Shown: one piece after another, positions 1 to 8,244 of the stretch | How positions within the stretch are numbered: position 1 is the first letter of the stretch | Layout of the letters: every line of letters begins with the position of its first letter | Assembly: GCF_003664585.1 (NCBI RefSeq) | Contig: NZ_RCHI01000008.1 | Span: 62,001-126,000 of the forward strand | DNA from: Paenirhodobacter hankyongi | Lineage (GTDB): Bacteria; Pseudomonadota; Alphaproteobacteria; Rhodobacterales; Rhodobacteraceae | Direction: 5' to 3' | Length of the DNA stretch: 64,000 bases | The notes under the pieces: model-generated | Database searches by the model: none | What the model was told of the DNA's origin: nothing | The model's input: the letters and a program-made list of their open reading frames with translations, nothing else | Made by a program: the position numbers and the translations under genes

Positions 1-506
1 CGGCCGATGACATCTGGGCCGACGAGACCTCGGTCGTGGGCTCGATCGGAGTGATCTCGTCGGGCTTCGGGCTGGATGGGCTGATCGCGAAACACGGGAT
101 CGAGCGGCGGGTGCACACCGCGGGCGGCTCGAAGAGCTTCCTCGACCCGTTCCGCCCGGAAAAGCCCGAGGACATCGCCCGCCTGACCCGGCTCCTTGAG
201 GACATGCACCGCGCCTTCAAGGCCCATGTCACCGCGCGCCGCGGCACCCGGCTGAGCGGCGCGGATCTGTTCACCGGCGAGGTCTGGACCGGCGCGCAGG
301 CGGTGGCCACCGGGCTCATTGACGGCACGGCCCATGCGGTGCCGAAGCTGAAGGCGCTTTACGGCGACAAGGTGCGGATCGTGCCGGCGAACGGGCCGCG
401 CCGGTCCTGGCTGCGGCTGCTGGGCGCGGGACTTGGCGCCGAGGTCGCGGGCGCGCTGCTCGACACCGCCGAGGAACGCGCGCTCTGGGCGCGTTACGGG
501 CTGTGA
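1..506 (+). CDS. S49 family signal peptide peptidase (SppA/SohB-like), 5'-partial
   Basis: The reading frame is open from the left edge, so the gene begins outside the window; 167 codons are visible. The segment carries the S49 signature around VVGSIGVI followed by a Lys in GGSKSFLDPF (codon 132-134), which aligns by position with the general-base lysine of the Ser-Lys dyad in short SppA enzymes. The nucleophilic Ser should lie upstream of the window. Family members cleave residual signal peptides and membrane-protein fragments in the membrane. The next gene starts one base after the stop, suggesting co-transcription. SppA versus SohB cannot be decided from the C-terminal half alone. Confidence 0.85.
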   Translation, partial: ADDIWADETSVVGSIGVISSGFGLDGLIAKHGIERRVHTAGGSKSFLDPFRPEKPEDIARLTRLLEDMHRAFKAHVTARRGTRLSGADLFTGEVWTGAQAVATGLIDGTAHAVPKLKALYGDKVRIVPANGPRRSWLRLLGAGLGAEVAGALLDTAEERALWARYGL

Positions 507-507
507 C

Positions 508-687
508 ATGCTGATCAAGGGCATGACGCTTTTCCTCGTCGCGATGGCGGTGCTGGCCATCTTCGGCAAGCTGCGGCTGCCGGGTGGCAAGGCACGGCGC
601 CTGGCGGGGCGCTGCCCGGCCTGCGGCCGACCGAAGATCGGGCCGGGACCCTGCCCCTGCGGACGAAACACGAAAAAGGGGGCCTGA
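508..687 (+). CDS. Small membrane protein with a cysteine (zinc-ribbon-like) tail
   Basis: A 59-residue protein starting at the ATG one base after the upstream stop; a longer in-frame start at 433 would overlap the peptidase gene. Residues about 6-20 form one hydrophobic helix, followed by a basic stretch and a CPAC (36-39) plus CPC (49-51) pair of cysteine motifs that could bind zinc. The GTG of the next gene follows the TGA directly, so the three genes look like an operon. I do not recognise a named family; function unknown. Confidence 0.6.
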   Translation: MLIKGMTLFLVAMAVLAIFGKLRLPGGKARRLAGRCPACGRPKIGPGPCPCGRNTKKGA

Positions 688-1641
688 GTGCTCATTGATC
701 TGGTGAAGATCCTGGCCGGGCTCGGCCTTCTGGTGGTGGCAGGGGACCTTCTGGTGAAGGGCGCGGTGAACCTGGCGCTGCGGCTTGGCATTCCGGCACT
801 GATCGTCGGGCTGACGGTCGTCGCCTTCGGCACCTCGGCGCCCGAGATGATGGTCTCGGTCGCAGCCGTGCTCGACCACAACCCGGGCATCGCGCTTGGC
901 AACGTGATCGGCTCGAACACCGCCAACATCCTGCTGGTGATCGGCATTCCGGCGATCATCTCGGCGATCCGGACCGACACCACCGACACCCGTGAAAGCT
1001 ATCTGCTGCTGATCGCCACCTCGGTGCTGTTCATTCTGGTCTGCTTCATGGGGCCGATCCGCTGGCCGCATGCCGCGCTGCTGCTTGGTGCGCTGGTGCT
1101 CATCCTGATCCGGCAGGGGCGTCAGGCACTCGCCCACCGCGCGCAGCGCGAGAACGAGGAGATCGAGGGGGTCGACGTGCACATGAGCCTGACCAAGGTC
1201 GCGCTGTTCATCGCGCTCGGCCTTGTCGGTCTGCCTTTCGGGGCCGATTTCCTGGTGGATGGCGCCAGCTCGATCGCCCGTGCAGCGGGCATTCCCGACA
1301 CGGTGATCGGCCTCACCCTCGTCGCCGTCGGCACCTCGCTGCCCGAGCTTGCCACCTCGGTCACCGCCGCGGTGAAGGGGCGCGCCGATGTCGCGCTTGG
1401 CAATGTCATCGGCTCGAACATCTTCAACCTGCTCGGCATCATCGGCGTCGCGGGCTTCTTCGGCCAGCTCGAGGTGCCGCCGACAATGCTGCGGCTCGAC
1501 CTGTGGGTGATGCTTGGCGCGACACTGCTGATCGCCCCCTTCATCCTGCACCGCTGGCCCTTCACCCGGCTGGTCGGTGTTGGCTTCACCCTGATCTATG
1601 CCGCCTATGTGGCGGTGCTGATGACCGCCCATGCGGGCTGA
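688..1641 (+). CDS. Calcium/sodium antiporter (CaCA family, YrbG type)
   Basis: A 317-residue polytopic membrane protein made of two homologous Na_Ca_ex repeats. The first carries GTSAPE at residues 48-53 followed by GNVIGSN, the second GTSLPE followed by GNVIGSN; these alpha-repeat motifs bind the exchanged cations in the family. The hydrophilic linker (near QRENEEIEG) is where the cytoplasmic loop normally lies. GTG start immediately after the preceding TGA. The length fits the bacterial YrbG group. It presumably exports Ca2+ in exchange for Na+ across the inner membrane; ion preference cannot be read from sequence. Confidence 0.9.
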   Translation: MLIDLVKILAGLGLLVVAGDLLVKGAVNLALRLGIPALIVGLTVVAFGTSAPEMMVSVAAVLDHNPGIALGNVIGSNTANILLVIGIPAIISAIRTDTTDTRESYLLLIATSVLFILVCFMGPIRWPHAALLLGALVLILIRQGRQALAHRAQRENEEIEGVDVHMSLTKVALFIALGLVGLPFGADFLVDGASSIARAAGIPDTVIGLTLVAVGTSLPELATSVTAAVKGRADVALGNVIGSNIFNLLGIIGVAGFFGQLEVPPTMLRLDLWVMLGATLLIAPFILHRWPFTRLVGVGFTLIYAAYVAVLMTAHAG

Positions 1642-1651
1642 GGAGAACGAC

Positions 1652-2428
1652 ATGGGCAAGGCCCTGATCACCGGCGCGGCGAAACGGCTTGGCCGCGCGA
1701 TGGCGCTCTATCTCGCGGACCGCGGCCATGACGTGGCGATCCATTGCAACGGCTCGGTCGAGGCGGCCGAGGCGACCGCGGCCGAGGCCCGCGCCCGGGG
1801 GGTGAGGGCCGTCGTCCTGCCCGCCGACATCCTCGACGAGGCGGCGGTCGAGACGCTGGTGCCGCGCGCGGCCGAGGCGCTTGGCGGGCCGCTGACGGTG
1901 CTGGTCAACAACGCCTCGATCTTCGAATACGACACCATCCGCACGGCCACCCGGACGGGCTGGGACCGTCATTTCGGCTCGAACCTGCGCGCGCCCTTCG
2001 TGCTGATCCAGGCCTTCGCCGCGCAGGCGCCGGCCGCCGACCGCACCGGCGGCGAGCCACGGGCGCAGGCGCTGGTGGTCAACATGATCGATCAGCGCGT
2101 GCTCAAGCCGACGCCCGAGTTCATGACCTATTCGCTCGCCAAGGCCGGGCTGTGGGCGCTGACCCGCACCGCCGCGCAGGCGCTGGCCCCCGACATCCGG
2201 GTGAACGCGATCGGCCCCGGCCCGACGCTGCAGGGCGCGCGGCAAAGCGAGAGCCACTTCACCCGCCAGCGCGCCGCGACCATTCTGCAGCGCGGCGCCG
2301 ACCCCGACGACATCTGCGCCGCGCTTGGCTATCTGCTCGACGCGAAGGCGGTCACCGGCCAGCTGATCTGCGTCGACGGCGGCCAGCATCTGGGCTGGAA
2401 AACCCCGGACGTTCTGGGGCCCGAATAG
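1652..2428 (+). CDS. SDR-family oxidoreductase, pteridine-reductase/FolM-like
   Basis: A 258-residue short-chain dehydrogenase. The start at 1652 is chosen over an in-frame ATG at 1631 because GAGGAG lies eight bases upstream and the Rossmann motif TGAAKRLG then begins at residue 7. It has NNASIF (86-91) rather than NNAG, and Asp147 (VNMID) where classical SDRs have Ser, with Tyr160 and Lys164 in YSLAK. The Asp-Tyr-Lys set with 13 residues between Asp and Tyr is that of pteridine reductase PTR1 and relatives. By family it would reduce dihydropterins or dihydrofolate with NADPH. The next gene (uvrC) is over 300 bases away. Confidence 0.75.
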   Translation: MGKALITGAAKRLGRAMALYLADRGHDVAIHCNGSVEAAEATAAEARARGVRAVVLPADILDEAAVETLVPRAAEALGGPLTVLVNNASIFEYDTIRTATRTGWDRHFGSNLRAPFVLIQAFAAQAPAADRTGGEPRAQALVVNMIDQRVLKPTPEFMTYSLAKAGLWALTRTAAQALAPDIRVNAIGPGPTLQGARQSESHFTRQRAATILQRGADPDDICAALGYLLDAKAVTGQLICVDGGQHLGWKTPDVLGPE

Positions 2429-2446
2429 GGCCGTTCCGGCCCCTTT
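2428..2446 (+). terminator. Short hairpin after the SDR gene
   Basis: GGGCC (2428-2432) pairs with GGCCC (2438-2442) around a five-base loop, followed by CTTT. It overlaps the last base of the stop codon. It is a weak rho-independent terminator candidate because the stem is short and only three U follow. Confidence 0.4.
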
Positions 2447-2737
2447 AACGGTGACCCTGCGGCAAGTTGTCCACCTGGCCGCGACCTGTCACGCAAGCGT
2501 TACGAATCTTCTAGCATTTTCAGCCACTTGAAGACGTTTAAAATTTTTCATCAATGATTTCAGTTAATTACAAGATTGCCTAAAATTTAGGCCGCCCGTG
2601 AAAGGAGGCCGGATTCAAGGGAAAATCGCCGTTCCCGGAAACTTCCCAACAGAGTTATCCACAGAAACCGTGGATTCCTTTCCTCTTGAACCCCGCGCCT
2701 TAACATTGCAGCCAGAGACCGGAATCAAGGCTCCGAA
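2429..2737. other. AT-rich intergenic region upstream of uvrC with a perfect DnaA box
   Basis: This 309-base gap holds no gene. About 2500-2600 is markedly AT-rich in a GC-rich window and includes the perfect 15-base palindrome GCCTAAAATTTAGGC (2578-2592). At 2655-2663 there is an exact TTATCCACA DnaA box; a weaker TTGTCCACC lies at 2468-2476. The uvrC promoter must be here, but I see no convincing -35/-10 pair. Confidence 0.6.
2655..2663 (+). promoter_or_regulatory. Consensus DnaA box
   Basis: TTATCCACA matches the nine-base DnaA-binding consensus exactly. It sits between an AT-rich stretch and uvrC, 75 bases before the ATG. It could serve DnaA-dependent transcriptional control of uvrC or DnaA titration; a single strong box without a cluster argues against an origin. 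Confidence 0.55.
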
Positions 2738-4633
2738 ATGACCGACCCAGAGATCGCTCCCGACACCGCTGCAGCGCCGCAACCCCCGCGGCTGACCGGC
2801 CATGCGCTGATCGCCGATTACGTCTCGCGGCTCGACAGCTCGCCCGGCGTCTACCGGATGCTGAACGACCGGCAGGAGGTGCTTTACGTCGGCAAGGCGC
2901 GCAACCTGAAGGCGAGGGTGTCGAACTATGCCCGGACCTCGGGGCATTCGGCGCGGATCGCGCGGATGATCTCGGAAACGCGCTACATGATGTTCCTGAC
3001 GACGCGCACCGAGACCGAGGCGCTGCTGCTTGAACAGAACCTGATCAAGCAGCTCAAGCCGCGCTACAACGTGCTGCTGCGCGACGACAAGAGCTTCCCC
3101 TATATCCTGCTCGACAAGAGCCACCCCTTCCCCGAGATCCGCAAGCACCGCGGCGCGCGCACGGTGAAGGGCGCCTATTTCGGCCCCTTCGCCTCGGCCG
3201 CGGCGGTGAACCGGACGCTGAACCATCTCGAGCGGGTGTTCCAGCTGCGCAACTGCTCGGACGCGATGTTCGCCTCCCGCACCCGGCCCTGCCTGCAATA
3301 CCAGATCAAGCGCTGCTCGGCGCCCTGCGTCGGCAAGATCTCCGAGGCCGAGTATGGCCGCACCGTCGCCGATGCCGAGCGCTTCCTCGAGGGCAAGTCG
3401 ACGGCGATCCAGCAGGAGCTGGCCGAGGAGATGCAGGCCGCCTCGGACGCGCTCGAGTTCGAGCGCGCGGCGGCGCTGCGCGACCGGATCGCGGCGCTGA
3501 CCACGGTGCAGCAGAGCCAGGGCATCAACCCGCGCGGCGTGGCCGAGGCGGATGTGGTGGCGCTGCACATGGAGGGCGGGCAGGCCTGCGTGCAGGTGTT
3601 CTTCATCCGCGCCCATCAAAGCTGGGGCAACCACGACTTCTACCCGAAGACCGGATCGGGCGCCGAGGAGGCCGAGGTGATCGAGGCCTTCCTCGGTCAG
3701 TTCTACGACACGAAGGAGGCGCCGCGGCTGATCCTGCTGTCGCATCCGATCGAGGATCTCGACCTGATGGAAGAGGCGCTCGCCGGCAAGGCCGGCCACC
3801 GCGTCGAGATCGCCGTGCCGAAACGCGGCGAGAAGGCGGAGCTTGTCGAGAACGCCCTGCGCAACGCCCGCGAGAGCCTGGGCCGGCGGATGTCGGAAAG
3901 CGCCGCGCAGGCGCGGCTGCTCAAGGGCCTGGCCGAGGCCTTCGGCCTGCCGAAGCCCCCCGAGCGGATCGAGGTCTATGACAACTCGCACATCCAGGGC
4001 ACGAATGCCGTGGGCGGGATGATCTGCGCCGGGCCCGAGGGCTTCCTGAAAAGCCAGTATCGCAAGTGGAACATCAAGGGCGACGAGCTGACCCCCGGCG
4101 ACGACTTCGGCATGATGAAGGAGGTGATGACCCGCCGCTTCGCCCGCCTGCTGAAGGAAGACCCCGAGCGCAAGACCGACGCCTGGCCCGACCTTCTCCT
4201 GATCGACGGCGGCGCCGGGCAGGTCTCGGCGGTGCACGAGATCATGGTGGAGATGGGCGTCACCGACATCCCGATGATCGGCGTTGCCAAGGGCATCGAC
4301 CGCGACCTCGGCAAGGAGGAATTCCACCGCATCGGCGCCCGCCCGATGGCGCTGCCGCGGCAGGACCCGGTGCTGTATTACATCCAGCGGCTGCGCGACG
4401 AGGCCCACCGCTGGGCGATCGGCGCACATCGGGCGAAACGCGCGAAGGCCGCGATGGCGAACCCGCTCGACGAGGTCCCGGGCATCGGCGCCACCCGCAA
4501 GCGCGCCCTGCTGCAGCATTTCGGCTCGGCCAAGGCGGTCAGCCGGGCGGGCGTCACCGACCTTGTCGAGGTGCCCGGAATCTCGCAGGCGATGGCCGAA
4601 ACGATCTGGAACTTCTTCAACGACAAGATGTGA
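2738..4633 (+). CDS. uvrC: Excinuclease ABC subunit C
   Basis: A 631-residue UvrC, full length for the family. The N-terminal GIY-YIG nuclease domain (SSPGVYRML ... [14 protein letters not shown]) makes the 3' incision in nucleotide excision repair. A UVR domain for UvrB contact lies mid-protein ([15 protein letters not shown]). The RNase H-like 5' nuclease domain begins near [12 protein letters not shown], and the C-terminus has tandem helix-hairpin-helix motifs ([33 protein letters not shown]). It acts in the cytoplasm with UvrA/UvrB. The upstream region is AT-rich with a DnaA box, so damage or replication control is possible but not shown. Confidence 0.98.
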   Translation: MTDPEIAPDTAAAPQPPRLTGHALIADYVSRLDSSPGVYRMLNDRQEVLYVGKARNLKARVSNYARTSGHSARIARMISETRYMMFLTTRTETEALLLEQNLIKQLKPRYNVLLRDDKSFPYILLDKSHPFPEIRKHRGARTVKGAYFGPFASAAAVNRTLNHLERVFQLRNCSDAMFASRTRPCLQYQIKRCSAPCVGKISEAEYGRTVADAERFLEGKSTAIQQELAEEMQAASDALEFERAAALRDRIAALTTVQQSQGINPRGVAEADVVALHMEGGQACVQVFFIRAHQSWGNHDFYPKTGSGAEEAEVIEAFLGQFYDTKEAPRLILLSHPIEDLDLMEEALAGKAGHRVEIAVPKRGEKAELVENALRNARESLGRRMSESAAQARLLKGLAEAFGLPKPPERIEVYDNSHIQGTNAVGGMICAGPEGFLKSQYRKWNIKGDELTPGDDFGMMKEVMTRRFARLLKEDPERKTDAWPDLLLIDGGAGQVSAVHEIMVEMGVTDIPMIGVAKGIDRDLGKEEFHRIGARPMALPRQDPVLYYIQRLRDEAHRWAIGAHRAKRAKAAMANPLDEVPGIGATRKRALLQHFGSAKAVSRAGVTDLVEVPGISQAMAETIWNFFNDKM

Positions 4634-4697
4634 GCGCTCACATCCTGCCGAAAAATGCGGCTTGACGGATCGCCGCGGCAGGCGTAGCGGCCCGCAA

Positions 4698-5762
4698 ATG
4701 ACAGACGAAAGCCCGATCCGCCACGCGCTCACCCATCCCGAGGACCTTCTCGCCGAAGGTCTGATCCCTCATGCCGCGCTGCCCGCGCTGAAGGAGGTCG
4801 CGCAAGAGTTCCGCATCCGCGTGACCCCGGCGATGCGCGCCGCGATCGCCCGCACCGAGGCCACCGACCCGGTCGCGATGCAATTCGTGCCCTCGCCGAA
4901 AGAGCTCGAGATCCGTGCCGAGGAACTGATCGACCCGATCGGCGACGGCGCGCATTCGCCCGCCCCCGGGGTGACGCACCGCTATCCCGACCGGGTGATC
5001 CTGCACATCACCAAGACCTGCGACGTCTATTGCCGCTTCTGCTTCCGCCGCGAGACGGTGGGCGAGACCGGCCCGCTGCCCGAGGAGGCGCTGGCGCAGG
5101 CGCTGGCCTATGTCGCCGCCACCCCGGCGATCCGCGAGGTGATCCTGACCGGGGGCGACCCGCTCACGCTCTCGCACCGGCGCCTTGCCGAGGTGCTGCG
5201 CCGGCTCGACGCGATCGCCCATGTCACCACGCTGCGCATCCACACCCGGGTGCCGGTGGTCGCGCCCGAACGCATCGACGCCGATCTGGTGGCGCTGCTG
5301 TCGGGCCTGCGCACGCCGGTCTGGGTGGTGCTGCACACCAATCACGCGCAGGAATTCACCGCCGAGGCGCGCGCGGCCATCGCCCGGCTGGTCGATGGCG
5401 GCGTGCCGATGCTGTCGCAATCGGTGTTGCTGCGCGGAGTGAACGACACCCACGAGGCGCTGATCGGTCTGTTCCGCCTGCTGCAGGACCATCGGGTGAA
5501 ACCCTATTACCTGCATCATTGCGACCTCGCCCGCGGCACCTCGCATTTCCGCACCACGATCGCCGAGGGCCGAGCCCTGATGGCCGGGCTGCGCGGCCAT
5601 CTGAGCGGCGCCGCGGTGCCGACCTATGTGCTCGACATCCCCGGCGGCTTCGGCAAGGTGCCGGTCACCGCCGATCATTTCACCCCCGGCCCCACCCGTG
5701 GCAGCTGGCGGGTGAGCGACTGGCAGGGCCGCATTCACGATTACGTGGACCCGCCGCGCTGA
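4698..5762 (+). CDS. KamA/EpmB-family radical SAM lysine aminomutase
   Basis: A 354-residue radical SAM enzyme. The [4Fe-4S] cluster motif CxxxCxxC is C108-C112-C115 (CDVYCRFC), followed by the GGDPL SAM-binding motif; PLP-site elements of the lysine 2,3-aminomutase fold follow. It is nearer in length to EpmB (about 340) than to clostridial aminomutase (about 415). EpmB moves the alpha-amine of lysine to make beta-lysine for elongation factor P; neither efp nor epmA is adjacent, so the substrate is uncertain. The start at 4698 is used because the longer frame runs inside uvrC. Confidence 0.85.
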   Translation: MTDESPIRHALTHPEDLLAEGLIPHAALPALKEVAQEFRIRVTPAMRAAIARTEATDPVAMQFVPSPKELEIRAEELIDPIGDGAHSPAPGVTHRYPDRVILHITKTCDVYCRFCFRRETVGETGPLPEEALAQALAYVAATPAIREVILTGGDPLTLSHRRLAEVLRRLDAIAHVTTLRIHTRVPVVAPERIDADLVALLSGLRTPVWVVLHTNHAQEFTAEARAAIARLVDGGVPMLSQSVLLRGVNDTHEALIGLFRLLQDHRVKPYYLHHCDLARGTSHFRTTIAEGRALMAGLRGHLSGAAVPTYVLDIPGGFGKVPVTADHFTPGPTRGSWRVSDWQGRIHDYVDPPR

Positions 5763-5806
5763 ACGGCCCTCTTTCCCTCGGGGCGCGCCCCCGCTAGGGT
5801 GCGCGC

Positions 5807-6436
5807 ATGACCTGGACCTTGCCGAATACGCTCACGGTGCTTCGACTGCTCGCCGCCCCCGGCGTGGCGGTGATGTTCCTCTATTTCCACCGCCCCTGGG
5901 CCGACTGGCTGGCGCTTGCGCTCTTCGTCGGCGCGGCGATCACCGATTACTTCGACGGCTACCTCGCGCGGCTGTGGAAGCAGGAATCGAAATTCGGCGC
6001 CATGCTCGACCCGATCGCCGACAAGGCGATGGTGGTGATCGCGATCATGGTGCTCACCGGCTATTCGGGCATGAACCCCTGGCTGATCCTGCCGGCGACG
6101 GTGATCCTGTTCCGCGAGGTCTTCGTCTCGGGGCTGCGCGAATACCTCGGCGCCGAGAAGGGCAAGCTCAAGGTCACGAAACTGGCGAAGTGGAAGACCA
6201 CCGCGCAGATGGTGGCGATCGCCACGCTGTTCCTCGGCACCGGGCTCGATTTCCTGGAAAAGGGCCGCGCGCCGCGCGCGGGCGAGGGCGACCTGCCGAC
6301 CGGGCTCACCCTCGCCGACATGGCCAACCACGTCGGCCTCGGCCTGATCTGGATCGCCGCGATCCTGACCGCGCTCACCGGCTGGGACTATTTCCGCAAG
6401 GCCCTGCCCTTCCTGCGGGACCCCGGCCGTGATTGA
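5807..6436 (+). CDS. pgsA: CDP-diacylglycerol-glycerol-3-phosphate 3-phosphatidyltransferase
   Basis: A 209-residue integral membrane enzyme of the CDP-alcohol phosphatidyltransferase family, which makes phosphatidylglycerol phosphate, precursor of phosphatidylglycerol and cardiolipin. The catalytic signature DxxDGxxAR...GxxxDxxxD spans residues 47-72 (DYFDGYLAR ... GAMLDPIAD). Several hydrophobic segments flank it. The 3' end overlaps moaD by eight bases, so pgsA-moaD-moaE form one unit. Confidence 0.95.
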   Translation: MTWTLPNTLTVLRLLAAPGVAVMFLYFHRPWADWLALALFVGAAITDYFDGYLARLWKQESKFGAMLDPIADKAMVVIAIMVLTGYSGMNPWLILPATVILFREVFVSGLREYLGAEKGKLKVTKLAKWKTTAQMVAIATLFLGTGLDFLEKGRAPRAGEGDLPTGLTLADMANHVGLGLIWIAAILTALTGWDYFRKALPFLRDPGRD

Positions 6437-6677
6437 CGTCGTCTATTTCGCCTGGGTGCGCGAGCGCATCGGCCTGCCGCGCGAGCGGGTCGAGACCCGG
6501 GCGGCGACGGTGCGGGATCTGGTGACGGAACTGAGCGCGCGCGAAGAGCGCTATGCCGCCGCCTTTGCCGACATCTCGGCACTGCGCGTCGCTCTCGATC
6601 AGGAGCTGTCCGAGTTCGACGCCCCGCTGGCGGGCGTGCGCGAAGTGGCCTTCTTCCCGCCGATGACGGGCGGCTGA
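6429..6677 (+). CDS. moaD: Molybdopterin synthase sulfur carrier subunit
   Basis: An 82-residue ubiquitin-fold protein ending in Gly-Gly (FPPMTGG), the C-terminus that is adenylated and thiocarboxylated to carry sulfur into molybdopterin. GTG start at 6429 inside the last codons of pgsA gives translational coupling; IDVVYFAWVRE is the expected first beta strand. It works with MoaE, whose gene starts two bases downstream. Confidence 0.93.
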   Translation: MIDVVYFAWVRERIGLPRERVETRAATVRDLVTELSAREERYAAAFADISALRVALDQELSEFDAPLAGVREVAFFPPMTGG

Positions 6678-6678
6678 G

Positions 6679-7116
6679 ATGCGGATCGCCGTGCAATCCG
6701 CCCCCTTCGACGCCGCGGCCGAGATCGCAGGCTTCGGATCTGGTACGAATGCCGGCGCGCTCGTCACCTTCACCGGCCTCGTGCGCGACGACAGCGGCCG
6801 GATGCAGGCACTCGAACTCGAGCATTACCCGGGCATGACCGAACGCGCGATCGCGAAAATCGCCGAGGAGGCAATGGCGCGCTGGTCGCTGGCCGATTGC
6901 CTGGTGATCCACCGCTTCGGCCGGCTGACGGTGGGCGAGCCGATCATGATGGTCGCCACCGCCGCCCGTCATCGCGCCGCCGCCTTCGAGGCCGCCGAGT
7001 TCCTGATGGACTATCTGAAATCGCGCGCCCCCTTCTGGAAGAAGGAGATCGGCCCGGATGGCACCTCCTGGGTCGCCGCGAAGGCAAGCGACGAAGACGC
7101 GCTGACGCGCTGGTGA
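6679..7116 (+). CDS. moaE: Molybdopterin synthase catalytic subunit
   Basis: A 145-residue MoaE, which converts cyclic pyranopterin monophosphate to molybdopterin using the MoaD thiocarboxylate. It keeps FTGLVRD near the N-terminus, the LELEHYPGM core and the APFWKKE segment with the catalytic lysines. Starts one base after the moaD stop. A GC-rich hairpin follows the stop and is shared with the convergent gene on the other strand. Confidence 0.95.
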   Translation: MRIAVQSAPFDAAAEIAGFGSGTNAGALVTFTGLVRDDSGRMQALELEHYPGMTERAIAKIAEEAMARWSLADCLVIHRFGRLTVGEPIMMVATAARHRAAAFEAAEFLMDYLKSRAPFWKKEIGPDGTSWVAAKASDEDALTRW

Positions 7117-7127
7117 CTTCCCACACG

Positions 7128-7146
7128 AGGGGGCGCTGCCCCCCCT
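7128..7146. terminator. GC hairpin between convergent moaE and FAD oxidase genes
   Basis: AGGGGGC (7128-7134) pairs with the C-run GCCCCCCCT (7138-7146) around GCT. It lies between two convergent genes and overlaps the minus-strand stop, so it could end both transcripts. No U-tract is present on the plus strand. Confidence 0.4.
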
Positions 7147-8191
7147 AGAGATTGTCCTCGACCCGGAACCCGGCCGGGATCGCGTCGCGCCCCTCGAGGA
7201 TCAGATCCGCCATCACCTGCGCCACTTTCGGCGCCATGCCGAAGCCGATCTTGAAGCCGCCATTCGCGATGAACTGGCCGGGCCGTCCGGGCCAGGCGCC
7301 CAGCATCGGTGCGCGCGAGCGCGCGCGTGGCCGTACCCCGGCCCAGCGGTCGACGACCTCCGCCCCCGCAAGCACCGGGCAGATCGCCCGTGCCTTCTCG
7401 ATCAGCGCCTCGAGCTGTGCGTCGGTGCTGTCGGGCGCGTCGAAGTCGCGCTCCGACGTCGAGCCGATCGCCACAGTGCCATCCGCATGCGGCACGATAT
7501 GCACGGCGTCGGCATAGATCTGCGGCACCGCCCCCGCGTCATGGCGCAACAGCGCCGATTGCCCCTTCACCCCGCCGCCAAGCGTCTTGCCGAAGGCCAT
7601 CCCGAGATCCGCAAGCCCCGGCGCGCCGGTCGCGTGCAGCACCGCGCCCTCGTCCTCCGCCGCGCCGATCACGATCTCGCCGCCAAGCGCGGTCAGCGCC
7701 GCGGCAAGGGCCGCGCAGGCCGCGCGCGGGGCGGCACGGGCCGAAAGCGTGTCGTGGACCACGAGCCCGGTGGGCGAGAGCGGTACGAAGGGGGCGAATT
7801 GCGCGGCCGGCAGCACCCGCCACAGCGCCGCAATGCCCCAGTGCTCGGCCGCGCCGGCGGCGCGGGCCCGCGCCCGCTCGACCGCAGCAGCGTCAACCAG
7901 CGGCTGGATCCGGCCGAGCCGGGCATAGCCCGCGCCCTGACCGCCCGCGGCCTCGACCGCCGCCCAGAATGCCTCGGCCCCAAGCAGGCTTTCAAGCTGG
8001 AACTGCTTCTTCGGGTTCCAGGTCTCGGGCACATGCGGGGCAAGCGCCCCCACCGTGCCACCCGACGAGCCCGCGCCGATCCGCACCCGCTCGATCAGCC
8101 GCACCCGCGCGCCGCGCCGCGCCATCTCGAAGGCGCAGGCAAGGCCGAACACGCCGCCGCCGCGCACTGTCACCCGATCCCCTCTTGCCAT
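7145..8191 (-). CDS. FAD-dependent oxidoreductase, candidate MnmC(o)-like tRNA-modification oxidase
   Basis: A 348-residue DAO-fold flavoprotein with the dinucleotide motif GGGVFG at residues 11-16 and an acidic residue ending strand 2 (RLIE). The C-terminal GVRPRARSRAPMLG ... NGGFKIGFGMAPKVAQ region is typical of glycine/sarcosine-type oxidases. The start at 8191 is preferred to 8245 because AAGG sits at proper spacing and residue 1 then falls just before the Rossmann strand. It is divergent from mnmD, 53 bases away. In E. coli a FAD oxidase domain of this type is fused to MnmD in MnmC and removes carboxymethyl from cmnm5s2U34. That role is inferred from the neighbour; glycine oxidase-like activity is the alternative. 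Confidence 0.7.
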   Translation of the reverse strand: MARGDRVTVRGGGVFGLACAFEMARRGARVRLIERVRIGAGSSGGTVGALAPHVPETWNPKKQFQLESLLGAEAFWAAVEAAGGQGAGYARLGRIQPLVDAAAVERARARAAGAAEHWGIAALWRVLPAAQFAPFVPLSPTGLVVHDTLSARAAPRAACAALAAALTALGGEIVIGAAEDEGAVLHATGAPGLADLGMAFGKTLGGGVKGQSALLRHDAGAVPQIYADAVHIVPHADGTVAIGSTSERDFDAPDSTDAQLEALIEKARAICPVLAGAEVVDRWAGVRPRARSRAPMLGAWPGRPGQFIANGGFKIGFGMAPKVAQVMADLILEGRDAIPAGFRVEDNL

Positions 8192-8244
8192 TGCCCGGAC
8201 CTTTCGCCAGTTTCCACGGGAATTCGCCTCAGGCACTACCCGCA

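Noticed and set aside
2429-2737. Replication origin
   Set aside because: Only one exact DnaA box and one weak match, with no origin-linked genes such as dnaA, parAB, gidA or hemE nearby.
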